Shown here: in pieces, positions 1 to 6,330 of the stretch
Numbering within the stretch: position 1 is the first letter of the stretch
How the letters are laid out: the number at the start of each line of letters is the position of its first letter
IMG/VR virus record: IMGVR_UViG_3300034066_002196
Location: 1-27,260 of that record
DNA: 27,260 bases
Origin: a virus
Reading direction: 5' to 3' (one strand)
Notes under the pieces: generated by a model
What the model was told of the DNA's origin: nothing
Database searches by the model: none
What the model saw: only the letters and a program-made list of their open reading frames with translations
Position numbers and translations under genes: made by a program

Positions 1-151
1 TGTTTGATGGCAATACCATCAAGCCATAAAAACCGCCTTTGTATTCCGCAACCGCTTGGCGGTGTTTCTCGATCGCCATCCGGAGGCGATCAACCTCGGC
101 CCTCGCCTCTTGGAGTTCGGCCAGCATATGGGCCCCGTCTCGATCGCTCAT
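1..151 (-). CDS. Partial small coiled-coil-like phage protein (N-terminus only)
   Basis: The first 50 codons are visible and the frame runs off the left edge of the window. ATG starts at 151, with a GGGAG ribosome-binding site 8 bases upstream. The N-terminus is MSDRDGAHMLAELQEARAEV, followed by a charged, heptad-like helix (roughly residues 8-40) and then KGGFYGLM. It is the next gene after the methyltransferase-like gene, so it is probably co-transcribed in the early operon. I do not recognise the family. A short helical start is compatible with many small phage accessory proteins, and the C-terminal part cannot be judged here. Confidence 0.6.
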   Translation of the reverse strand, partial: MSDRDGAHMLAELQEARAEVDRLRMAIEKHRQAVAEYKGGFYGLMVLPSN

Positions 152-182
152 AAATAAATCTCCCTTAAAGACTTTTTAAATA

Positions 183-788
183 TCAAATAAATCTCAATGA
201 ATGACAAGCCCCCCATTGTTCGGCCATTGCCGCCGCTATTCCGGAGTATGTCTTCGACCGTATTTTCCAACGGTCTTTCGACGGGGCCAGTTTGTTTTGC
301 CCGGACCCGGTTTGGTTTTCCCATCTCCCTCCCGGAGGAAGAGGGAGAACATTAGTCGGAACCAGAAGGGGAAGTCCGACCAACCAAAGACAAGTTCTTT
401 TAGATTCAGGGTGTCCAAATTGCCAAGGGTGGACAGACTGGTTTGGTTTGCGGATCTTGGTCGAGATGATCGATACGGGATTTTCCAAGGCGATCATTGG
501 GACCGGGGCCGACAGGAGGACCCTGACAAAGTCGAGGGCCTCTTCCGTCAGTCTGGGATCTCTTAACCCTCTTGTCGTCCAATGCATTCCCGAAACAGAA
601 AGATAAGTACAGGGAGGATGGGCGACCATAAGGTCCCAACCATCCCCGAGGATGTCTCGGACATCGCCTTGATAGTGTGGCCCTGGGGACTCGGTCGGAA
701 GGATGTCGCAAGATGTCGCATCATGGCCCAAGGCTAAGAAAGAATCCCGAACCGTTCCCGAATATTCACAAGCTACAAGGACTTTCAA
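183..788 (-). CDS. DNA cytosine-methyltransferase-like protein (SAM-dependent, small phage type)
   Basis: A 201-residue protein resembling the catalytic half of C5-cytosine DNA methyltransferases. The N-terminal strand KVLVACEYSGTVRDSF fits the SAM-binding region, HPPCTYLSVSG near residues 57-67 carries the PPC loop with the candidate catalytic cysteine, and IALENP near residue 99 stands where ENV is expected. The C-terminal GIAAAMAEQWG resembles the last conserved helix. It is much shorter than full Dcm/HhaI enzymes (about 320-480 residues) and has no clear target-recognition domain, so DNA methylation is inferred rather than certain. The start is TTG at 788, behind AAGGGGG, 12 bases after the helicase stop. 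It belongs to the early operon and could protect phage DNA against host restriction. Confidence 0.75.
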   Translation of the reverse strand: MKVLVACEYSGTVRDSFLALGHDATSCDILPTESPGPHYQGDVRDILGDGWDLMVAHPPCTYLSVSGMHWTTRGLRDPRLTEEALDFVRVLLSAPVPMIALENPVSIISTKIRKPNQSVHPWQFGHPESKRTCLWLVGLPLLVPTNVLPLPPGGRWENQTGSGQNKLAPSKDRWKIRSKTYSGIAAAMAEQWGACHSLRFI

Positions 789-800
789 AGGTTCCCCCTT

Positions 801-2519
801 TCAAAACGGTAGGTCGTCGACATCGTCACCAGGCGGGACGGTCTCGGCGGGGTCGTGTTCCAGGCCTGGCCTTGGCCCCAGTTTCCAACGAGTGATCTCG
901 GGAAAACTTTCCGGGGTCTTGCGTTTGACCGTGACCTCGACCGCCTGGGCCAGGGATCCGCCCTCGGCCATCCGGACCGCCTCGTCGATGGTGTCGGGTA
1001 CAGGGTCGGGAGACCTCGCCTCCCACCAGGCCTCGGCCTTCCCCCTGGCGAAGGATCCCCGGGGGTGTTCCAGGCAAACCCACTCGGAGACAGTCGGCCA
1101 CCGTTCCGGCATCATTCCCGAGGGTTGCCAGTAACCAACCCGGAGGGACGGGACCAGAGTCCGCCCGTCCCCTTTGTCTTTCGGGAAGTGTTTCGAGTAG
1201 GTGACCCTCTCGACTTCGATGGTGTCGATGGTCGGTTTGTCGTCGGACAGGATCGGCAACTCGGCCGGGGTGTCCCGGTGTTCGTTGATTGAATTCTCGG
1301 GGAACGGTTGCCCGCATCCTGGACATTCCCGGGCGGAGGCGTGGGTCCTCTCCCCGCATTCGGAGCAAGACTTGGTTGGGGCCTCGCCCTTCTCGCCCGG
1401 TCCTTTCCGTTTGGGTTTGACCGAGACCTGGTCGATCGGGCCGTGGGTCAAGAGGAGGTCGGCATAATCAAGGACAAGACAGTTTTCTTTGTCAGGGTGT
1501 AACCTCAACCCCCGGCCGATCATCTGGACATACAAGGCCGCCGACTTGGTCGCCCGCAAGAGACAAACCGCATCGACCCCGGTTGCGTCGAACCCCGTTG
1601 TAAGGGCCTGGCAATTGACCAGGACCCGGAGCAACCCCCGGCGGAACTCGTCGACCAACCAACCCCGCTCCAGGCCTGGAGTTTTCCCGGTGACAAACCC
1701 GACCGGGATCCCCTTCGACCGGAACTCGGCCAAGACAAGTTCCCCGTGGGCGATAGTCGGACAAAAGACCAGGATCGACTTGCGACCCTGGCAACGGTCG
1801 AGGACATCCTCGACCGTATCGGGGACCAGGTAACCGCTTGACATCCGACGACCCAACTCGTCGAGGTTGTAGTCGCCGCCGGAAACCGAGACCCCTAGGA
1901 GATCCGCCTGGCAAGACTTGGCCCCGACCCTGGAGACCAGGGCCGACAGGTAACCCGCCTCGATCAAGTCCCGAACATTGGCCTCGAAAATGACATCGTC
2001 GAAAAGTTCCCCCGGCCCGACGATCGGGCCCGAGTCCAACCGGAACGGGGTCGCCGTCAAACCGACTAGGCGGGCGTGGGTGTTGGCCGCCTGGAGTTCC
2101 GCCAGGAACCCCCGGTACATTCCATCCCCGGACCGTGGGACCAGGTGGGCCTCGTCGATCAAGACCAGGTCCCGGCGGCCGAACGAGTGACCGCCGACCC
2201 GGTAGGCCGATTGGATTTGGCCAACCAAAACCGGATGGTCCAGGTCCCGAGATCCCATCGAGGCGGAGTAGACTCCGACATCTCCAGGCGAAAGCATTCC
2301 CGTCAAGGTCCGGGATAACTGCTCGACCAGTTCGCCGACATGGGTCAAGACGATAACCCGCCCATCCCAATTGTCGATCGCCTCCCGGCAAAGGGCGGCA
2401 ATAACCGGGGTCTTTCCCGCCCCGGTCGGGAGAACGAGACAACCGTTTTTTCCGGGGTTGTTCCGAAGATATTCCCAAGTGCGTGTGACCGACTCGGTTT
2501 GATACGGGCGAAGGTCCAA
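801..2519 (-). CDS. Superfamily 2 DEAD/DEAH-box helicase with zinc ribbon
   Basis: A 572-residue ATP-dependent helicase/translocase related to the UvrB/type III restriction/RapA group. Visible motifs are Walker A PTGAGKT (31-37), DEAH (122-125), TATP (155-158), TTGFDATG (about 307-314) and the arginine-finger motif QMIGRGLR (332-339). After the two RecA domains there is a four-cysteine zinc ribbon (C385, C388, C399, C402) and a C-terminal region of about 160 residues that I do not recognise. In phages such helicases accompany ssDNA annealing and replication functions, and here it follows the DUF669-like and Sak4-like genes. The chosen start is TTG at 2519, behind GGAGG with 9-base spacing. 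The preceding gene stops three bases upstream of it. Confidence 0.92.
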   Translation of the reverse strand: MDLRPYQTESVTRTWEYLRNNPGKNGCLVLPTGAGKTPVIAALCREAIDNWDGRVIVLTHVGELVEQLSRTLTGMLSPGDVGVYSASMGSRDLDHPVLVGQIQSAYRVGGHSFGRRDLVLIDEAHLVPRSGDGMYRGFLAELQAANTHARLVGLTATPFRLDSGPIVGPGELFDDVIFEANVRDLIEAGYLSALVSRVGAKSCQADLLGVSVSGGDYNLDELGRRMSSGYLVPDTVEDVLDRCQGRKSILVFCPTIAHGELVLAEFRSKGIPVGFVTGKTPGLERGWLVDEFRRGLLRVLVNCQALTTGFDATGVDAVCLLRATKSAALYVQMIGRGLRLHPDKENCLVLDYADLLLTHGPIDQVSVKPKRKGPGEKGEAPTKSCSECGERTHASARECPGCGQPFPENSINEHRDTPAELPILSDDKPTIDTIEVERVTYSKHFPKDKGDGRTLVPSLRVGYWQPSGMMPERWPTVSEWVCLEHPRGSFARGKAEAWWEARSPDPVPDTIDEAVRMAEGGSLAQAVEVTVKRKTPESFPEITRWKLGPRPGLEHDPAETVPPGDDVDDLPF

Positions 2520-2522
2520 CTC

Positions 2523-3224
2523 TCAATCCCTCCAGGTTTTTGATTTTCCGACGATCCAAACCTGGCCGGTCTCGTCCAGGCGAAGGCCCGACCAGGGAGA
2601 AAAACGGTCGTTGGTGTCCCGCTCCAGGCGGAGGCCCTTGGTCCCGATCGGTTGGGTCGGATCGTCCCAAGCCCGCTCGAACTTAAAAAGTGCGGTGAGT
2701 TGATCGAGATCGATTAACCATCTTTGGATCGGCGGAAGGTGGAAACGACCGGTCGCCCTGGTTGCCCTGGCGGGCCTGGCCCAAGTGATGGTGTCCGACT
2801 CCAGGATCGTTGACCCGCTCAACTCGACCCCCGCCCAACCGTGCCAGACAGACCAGGAATCCCCCGACCAAACCGAACCAACCCCGGGGAGTCGGTCGTC
2901 GATCTGCCCGGTCGCCGCCTGGGCGATCATCGACAACCGCCCCAAGGTGTCGGCCTGGGACCGGATCCTCGGGTCGAGGTTGTCAATGGTTTGGCCCTTG
3001 GTCTTGGTTTCCAGGAGTCCGAACTGGCGAACCAGCTGGAAAAATGTCCCGGGTTTTTCCTCGTTCGGGATCGAGTGGCGGTGGGCAACCTGGTCGATGT
3101 CCGAGAAGACAACGACCAACGAGGGGAGGTCGGGATTTTCCCGCCGCCAGGCCTCGATCGGCCCGTCGGGGTGGTTGTCCAGGCGGGACGCACAAAGTTT
3201 TTTTTTCGCCAAGGTAACTCCCAT
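2523..3224 (-). CDS. Hypothetical early phage protein (VRR-NUC/replication neighbourhood)
   Basis: A 233-residue protein with no motif I can assign. It starts with a basic segment (MGVTLAKKKLCASRLDNH). The middle contains VVVFSDIDQVAHRHSIPNEE, which could be a beta strand followed by acidic residues, and the rest is a mixed alpha/beta region rich in Trp (SWSVWHGWAGVE). No membrane segment or signal peptide is visible. ATG at 3224 has a near-ideal extended ribosome-binding site (GGGGTGG, three bases before ATG). It sits between the DUF669-like gene and the helicase in the early operon, so a role in DNA replication or recombination is likely by context only. The name hint to a nuclease is a guess from position, not from catalytic residues. 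Confidence 0.7.
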   Translation of the reverse strand: MGVTLAKKKLCASRLDNHPDGPIEAWRRENPDLPSLVVVFSDIDQVAHRHSIPNEEKPGTFFQLVRQFGLLETKTKGQTIDNLDPRIRSQADTLGRLSMIAQAATGQIDDRLPGVGSVWSGDSWSVWHGWAGVELSGSTILESDTITWARPARATRATGRFHLPPIQRWLIDLDQLTALFKFERAWDDPTQPIGTKGLRLERDTNDRFSPWSGLRLDETGQVWIVGKSKTWRD

Positions 3225-3296
3225 TCACCACCCCCCAACCCGCCGCCAGGGACTCGAACCCCGGAGTCTTCCCGTCGGCGAGACGATCCCCCTCGG

Positions 3297-3770
3297 TCAC
3301 CAAGGCCGACGACCAGGGTCTCCTCCCTGTGGTTTTTGTGGTGGTGGTGGTGGTGGTGGTGGTGTCGAGACTTGGCCCCGGCGGTAGGCCCTGACCTCGT
3401 TCCGCATTTCCCCGGTGTCTTTCCTCGGGGCGACCTTGACCGAGGCCAAGACGGTTTTCCCGATCAACTCGGCGGATGTCTTGGCCCCAGGGGCGGCCGC
3501 CTCGATTAGACTCTTGAGTCTGGATCTCCCAATTTGCTGGGCGATCTCGGTCGGGTGTACGACGATTAGTCGGTCGTAAATCCGGCGGCCTTGGTGTTCG
3601 CCCTCCGAGATGTCGACTCGGACAGAGACCGCCCTGGTCGGGACACCGTCCCGGGTTTCCCCGGCCTCGTCGTTGGCCTCGACGATCGTCCCTAGGTATT
3701 CCCCGGCGGGGAGAGGTTGGATCGATCCGGCGGCCTGGACGGTGGAAAGGTTTAGTTCATCAAAGTTCAC
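3297..3770 (-). CDS. DUF669-like single-strand-DNA-binding-type protein with poly-proline tail
   Basis: A 157-residue protein similar in layout to the DUF669 family found beside phage Sak4/RecA-like ATPases. Features are VNFDEL at the N-terminus, LPAGEYLGTIVEAN near residues 20-33, strands VSVRVDISEGEHQGRRIYDRLIV, and a C-terminal LIGKTVLASVKVAP strand. The last 25 or so residues change to a run of eight prolines followed by a basic QKPQGGDPGRRPW tail, encoded by nine GTG/CAC repeats at 3338-3364. The start is GTG at 3770, with GGAG 8-9 bases upstream. The family is thought to coat ssDNA or assist recombination; here the role is inferred from similarity and from its neighbour, the ATPase 60 bases upstream. 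Confidence 0.75.
   Translation of the reverse strand: MNFDELNLSTVQAAGSIQPLPAGEYLGTIVEANDEAGETRDGVPTRAVSVRVDISEGEHQGRRIYDRLIVVHPTEIAQQIGRSRLKSLIEAAAPGAKTSAELIGKTVLASVKVAPRKDTGEMRNEVRAYRRGQVSTPPPPPPPPQKPQGGDPGRRPW
3338..3364. repeat. Trinucleotide microsatellite (GTG)9 / (CAC)9
   Basis: Nine uninterrupted GTG units on the plus strand. On the coding strand they give CCA proline codons near the 3' end of the DUF669-like gene. Unit number changes would lengthen or shorten the proline run without breaking the frame. Confidence 0.9.
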
Positions 3771-3829
3771 GGTCAAAACTCCTAAAAAACAAGGTAAAAA
3801 CAACGCGTAAAAAATACAATACGGGTAAA

Positions 3830-4579
3830 CTATTTACAGAACTCCCGGACCCTCGACCAGCTCAAGGGTGTAATCTCGCCCGGAGGATGAGAAAACCTTG
3901 TCTTCGCCAAGACTCCGCCAGTCGGGACGCAACGGAAAAACCTTTCAGGGTTCCCGTCCTGGTCGGTGAGGACGGTTGCCCGCCCTTTGTCCTGGCCCTT
4001 GTTCTTCGAGACTAAGGTCCGGATCCCGACATGGGCGACGAGGTCCGACTTCTCGACCGCCAGGGCGGCGACCTTGGCGTTTAGTTTCAGGCCGACCCGG
4101 TCGAAGGTGTCGCCCGCTGGGGTCTCGACTTTGGTACTCGACGAGTGACAGGTCCAGAGAACGACCCGACCCTGGGTGACGATCCCCTCGAAGAAGCCCC
4201 AGAGTTTTCGCAACTCGGCGACCGCCTGGTCGAACCCTCGACCGTAGGCGATATTGCCGATCTGCTCGACACCGTTGGCCCTTGCGACCTGGTCGAAAAT
4301 CAAACTTTGGAGGGCATCCAAAGAATCGAACCCGATCGCCTGGCCCGCCGAGGGATCCGCCCAAAATTCATGGGTAACCCCGAGGACATCGTCCCAACGG
4401 TCAGGAACAAACCGCCGGGCCTCATAGTGGGCGGCCGACCGTTCGGCATCGACTAGGAGGATCCCGGGGACATCTAGGGCGAGGGAGGTTTTCCCGCTTC
4501 CTGGTTCCCCGTAAATCCCGAGGATGACACCGTGGCCGGTGTCCTTCCCGGTTGTAACTTTCGACAGGAACTTACTCAC
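3830..4579 (-). CDS. Sak4-like RecA/RAD51-type ATPase (AAA_24 family)
   Basis: A 249-residue P-loop ATPase. Walker A is GEPGSGKTS (24-32), with a strand ILLVDAERSA just after it, a second acidic strand AIGFDSLDALQ near residue 85, and VVLWTCHSSS further on, which fits the sensor strand of the RecA fold. The length and the order agree with phage Sak4 single-strand-annealing ATPases. These promote homologous recombination together with an SSB-like partner, here probably the DUF669-like product encoded next. The start GTG at 4579 overlaps the upstream stop as GTGA and has GGAGG upstream. An in-frame extension further upstream would overlap the neighbour by about 30 bases and lacks such a site. 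Confidence 0.85.
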   Translation of the reverse strand: MSKFLSKVTTGKDTGHGVILGIYGEPGSGKTSLALDVPGILLVDAERSAAHYEARRFVPDRWDDVLGVTHEFWADPSAGQAIGFDSLDALQSLIFDQVARANGVEQIGNIAYGRGFDQAVAELRKLWGFFEGIVTQGRVVLWTCHSSSTKVETPAGDTFDRVGLKLNAKVAALAVEKSDLVAHVGIRTLVSKNKGQDKGRATVLTDQDGNPERFFRCVPTGGVLAKTRFSHPPGEITPLSWSRVREFCK

Positions 4580-4989
4580 TCCGAACCCTCCTCGGTCTCG
4601 TCGCCCCACCAATCAACAGCCCCGAATTTGTCCAGACGATCCGCCTCAACCCACGACAGAATCTCGAGCATGACCGCCAACGGATGTCGGATTGAAGGGT
4701 GTTCGTTTGGTTTGTCGTTTTTCCCGACCCAGAGTTGGGCCGGTCTCCAGAAAAAACCTTGGCGGAATTGGTTCCAAAGTTTTTTCTCGACATGGACGGA
4801 ACCATTCCGAACTAAGACCCGGAAGTTTCCCCCGCCGTCCCCGTACGGGTGCAACGGTCCGCACCAGTCAATGGTCGTCGAGTTTTCGTCGTCGGTCTTT
4901 TCGAGAACCCATCGACACAGGTCGGCGAAAACAGTCCGATCAATCGGCAACTCGTAGGGGTCAAAAGCGTATAAAGGGTCAGGCGACAT
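4576..4989 (-). CDS. Hypothetical early phage protein (137 aa)
   Basis: An acidic protein of 137 residues with many tryptophans (CRWVLEK, IDWCGPLHPYG, AQLWVGK, VDWWGDETEEG). No known domain or catalytic motif is recognisable and there is no membrane segment. ATG at 4989 is preceded by GGAGGTCGCCC, a good ribosome-binding site. The gene overlaps the previous one by 11 bases and the Sak4-like gene by four, so it is translationally coupled within the early operon. The segment YGDGGGNFRVLVRNGSVHV resembles a beta-hairpin. Function unknown. Confidence 0.75.
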   Translation of the reverse strand: MSPDPLYAFDPYELPIDRTVFADLCRWVLEKTDDENSTTIDWCGPLHPYGDGGGNFRVLVRNGSVHVEKKLWNQFRQGFFWRPAQLWVGKNDKPNEHPSIRHPLAVMLEILSWVEADRLDKFGAVDWWGDETEEGSE

Positions 4990-5332
4990 GGGCGACCTCC
5001 TCGACGATCTCGTCCTGGGCGATCTCGTCCTGGACGATCTCCAGGCGGACCTCCTCTTGGTTCATCTCGTTTTCTGCTTGGAAACAGTATTCACACAAGG
5101 GCCGGTCCCCCAGGGACTGGCAAGCCCGGAACCGGATCGACCCTTGTCGAATGTGGCCCCGGATCGACCGCTCGTCGGTGATCGAGTTCCCGCCCCGGCG
5201 GACCGTCCAGTTTCCACAAAGGTGACAGACTGAGACTTTCAGTCGGCCAGGGACAGGGACCCACCTTTGAGAATGGCGAGGGAGGTCGAGAAGTTCCTCG
5301 GTGTTGCTTGGTATCCTGGTCTTGCGACTCAT
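4979..5332 (-). CDS. Zinc-ribbon-like early protein with acidic glutamine/glutamate tail
   Basis: 117 residues. The middle has two CxxC knuckles, CHLCGNW (about 36-42) and CEYCFQAENEM (about 80-90), with a basic stretch between them (TVRRGGNSITDERSIRGHIR). This is the pattern of a small zinc-binding, possibly nucleic-acid-binding fold. The C-terminal tail is a short near-repeat, EIVQDEIAQDEIVEE. ATG at 5332 overlaps the upstream stop as ATGA. The CxxCFQAENE ending strongly resembles the CQFCYRQENE end of the protein encoded at 5571-5738, so the two may share an origin. Specific function unknown. Confidence 0.72.
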   Translation of the reverse strand: MSRKTRIPSNTEELLDLPRHSQRWVPVPGRLKVSVCHLCGNWTVRRGGNSITDERSIRGHIRQGSIRFRACQSLGDRPLCEYCFQAENEMNQEEVRLEIVQDEIAQDEIVEEVAHVA

Positions 5333-5553
5333 CGGAGACCCCCTTCCCACACAGTCCCCGCCAGGGCGGAGGCGTATCGGTCGTCCCCCTGGATGGTCTC
5401 TTCCCCGAGGTCGTCGGTTCGTCGGATGAGAACCGACTTGGGAAGGTCCAGGAGGACGGTAGTCTTTCCGCCATCGAGTTCGATGGTCCCGAAACGACCA
5501 TCGCCAAAATCCAACCGGAACTTGGTCCGGCCTTTGTGACTTCTAACAAGCAT
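5329..5553 (-). CDS. Small hypothetical beta-rich early protein
   Basis: A 74-residue protein, MLVRSHKGRTKFRLDFGDGR followed by alternating strands (FGTIELDGGKTTVLLDLPKSVLIRR) and a short acidic and polar tail. ATG at 5553 has AAAGGG upstream and follows the stop of the zinc-ribbon gene by about 17 bases. A longer reading frame continues upstream to about 5844, but that part overlaps the zinc-ribbon gene in another frame and looks non-coding, so I chose the internal ATG. No family recognised. Confidence 0.65.
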   Translation of the reverse strand: MLVRSHKGRTKFRLDFGDGRFGTIELDGGKTTVLLDLPKSVLIRRTDDLGEETIQGDDRYASALAGTVWEGGLR

Positions 5554-5570
5554 TTGCAATCCCTTTCGGG

Positions 5571-5738
5571 TCACTCGTTTTCTTGGCGATAACAAAATTG
5601 ACACAGGATATAACCGGACCCATAAGCCCCGGCGATCGGGACCCCGCAACGGTTGCAAACCGAGGGAATTTGAGGCGGCGGAATATCCTCTGGGCGAGGG
5701 GTTTCCCCCCCCTCCGGTTGGTCTTTTTTGCCTGGCAT
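5571..5738 (-). CDS. Zinc-ribbon microprotein
   Basis: 55 residues with a proline-rich, polar first half (MPGKKDQPEGGETPRPEDIP) and a zinc ribbon made from CNRC and CQFC, separated by a glycine-rich turn. It ends with CYRQENE. It is the first gene after the structured leader at 5739-5944 and so probably opens the early operon. ATG at 5738 has GGGTGGA about ten bases upstream. A GTG at 5753 in the same frame would add five residues (VDSFL) but has its AAAGG directly abutting the start, so I prefer the ATG. Likely a small nucleic-acid- or protein-binding regulator; this is inference from the fold only. Confidence 0.65.
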   Translation of the reverse strand: MPGKKDQPEGGETPRPEDIPPPQIPSVCNRCGVPIAGAYGSGYILCQFCYRQENE

Positions 5739-5798
5739 AAGAAAAGAGTCCACCCTTTAAGCCCCGAGGAATCCCGGGGAAAAATGTCGGTTTAGACA

Positions 5799-5822
5799 TC
5801 CAGCATTTTTTTTTTTGCTGGA
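5799..5822. repeat. Perfect 7-bp inverted repeat with homopolymer loop
   Basis: TCCAGCA and TGCTGGA flank a run of ten T on the plus strand (ten A on the minus strand). The odd homopolymer loop lies in the leader of the early operon. Confidence 0.75.
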
Positions 5823-5898
5823 AAGTGTGCGGGGTGGGCTGCAAAAAGCGTAAGATATTTTTGCCAACCTGGAAGGGGAGGCGACCGGTTCGTCCGGG

Positions 5899-5940
5899 AC
5901 AAGCCCCTGGGGATGACAGTCCCCGGGGGTTTGTTTTTTT
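5899..5940 (+). terminator. Rho-independent terminator oriented on the plus strand
   Basis: A 15-bp stem (5899-5913 with 5920-5934, two G-U/T-G wobbles), a six-base loop TGACAG, then an uninterrupted run of seven T at 5934-5940. Only the plus-strand transcript gets the U-tract; on the minus strand the same bases give an A-tract before the hairpin. No plus-strand gene is recognisable upstream, so the terminated transcript would be a non-coding or antisense RNA, or read-through from outside. Confidence 0.75.
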
Positions 5941-5944
5941 CCCG

Positions 5945-6151
5945 TTAGTTCCTAGCCGCCTGTTCGGCCAAGTCCTTAAGGTATTCGTCGACAGTCGAGG
6001 CCAACCAACGGCGGGCCCCTCCTACTTTGAAACCTTGCGGACCAAGGCCTCGTCGGTTCAGTCTTGCCAAGGCGACAGGGTGGATTCTCAAAATACTGGC
6101 GACCTCCCCCGCTTTTAACAAAACATGACCGACAGGCGTTTTCGTTTTCAT
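5945..6151 (-). CDS. Excisionase-like / MerR-type HTH DNA-binding protein
   Basis: 68 residues with a helix-turn-helix of the HTH_17 (excisionase/MlrA) type: LLKAGEVASILRIHPVALAR followed by LNRRGLGPQGFKVGGARRWL, then VDEYLKDLAEQAARN as the last helix. The wing pattern (G-x-x-x-x-G-G-x-R-R-W) is typical. It probably directs excision together with the integrase encoded 180 bp upstream, or regulates the promoter region beside it. ATG at 6151 has AAAGGGTG upstream; an in-frame GTG at 6157 is possible but poorly spaced. Its stop is followed at once by the plus-strand terminator. Confidence 0.82.
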   Translation of the reverse strand: MKTKTPVGHVLLKAGEVASILRIHPVALARLNRRGLGPQGFKVGGARRWLASTVDEYLKDLAEQAARN

Positions 6152-6330
6152 TGACACCCTTTGAGTTTTTGAAATCCGCCGGGGGAACTCTCCCCGACAG
6201 AGACAGACTAACTGTTCACTAAGTGAAAAGTAGTTGGTTCATAACAAATTGCCGTAAGTCAGATGATTACAATGGTTTACGGCGATAACTTTTTGTTCCT
6301 TTTTGTTTGATGTAATCATTGATGATTACT
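6152..6330. promoter_or_regulatory. int-xis intergenic control region with multiple inverted repeats; attP candidate
   Basis: A+T-rich spacer of about 180 bp directly after the integrase stop. It contains TTCACT-A-AGTGAA (6215-6227, perfect operator-like palindrome), GCCGTAA(6251-6257)/TTACGGC(6277-6283), and three copies of ATGATTAC: direct at 6263-6270, inverted at 6312-6319 and direct at 6322-6329. The last two form a near-palindrome. These could be arm-type integrase or excisionase sites, or repressor operators. A spacer next to int is the usual place of attP, but no host tRNA-like core is visible here, so the attachment site is only a candidate. Confidence 0.45.

Larger units (their letters stand above)
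5739..5944. promoter_or_regulatory. Structured 200-bp leader between excisionase-like gene and early operon
   Basis: No gene is supported here. Read 5' to 3' on the plus strand it holds three hairpins: CCCCG(5762-5766)/CGGGG(5775-5779); TCCAGCA(5799-5805)/TGCTGGA(5816-5822) with a loop of ten T; and the long 15-bp stem listed separately as a plus-strand terminator. On the minus strand there is a TTGGCA at 5863-5868 that could be a -35 box, but no convincing -10 box lies at the usual distance. The position between xis-like and early genes makes it a plausible control region. Confidence 0.5.

Noticed and set aside
1492-2670. 392-codon minus-strand frame overlapping the helicase
   Set aside because: Arg/Gly/Pro-rich out-of-frame product; the helicase frame holds all SF2 motifs.
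3235-3340. Full phage tRNA gene ending near 3239 on the minus strand
   Set aside because: Only the T-arm is convincing. The best acceptor pairings have mismatches, the D-arm lacks the usual bases, candidate anticodon loops lack T33 or a purine at 37, and the 5' half would lie in the DUF669-like coding region.
5554-5844. N-terminal extension of the 74-residue early protein
   Set aside because: The extra residues are low-complexity and overlap the zinc-ribbon gene in another frame; a good internal ATG with AAAGGG exists.
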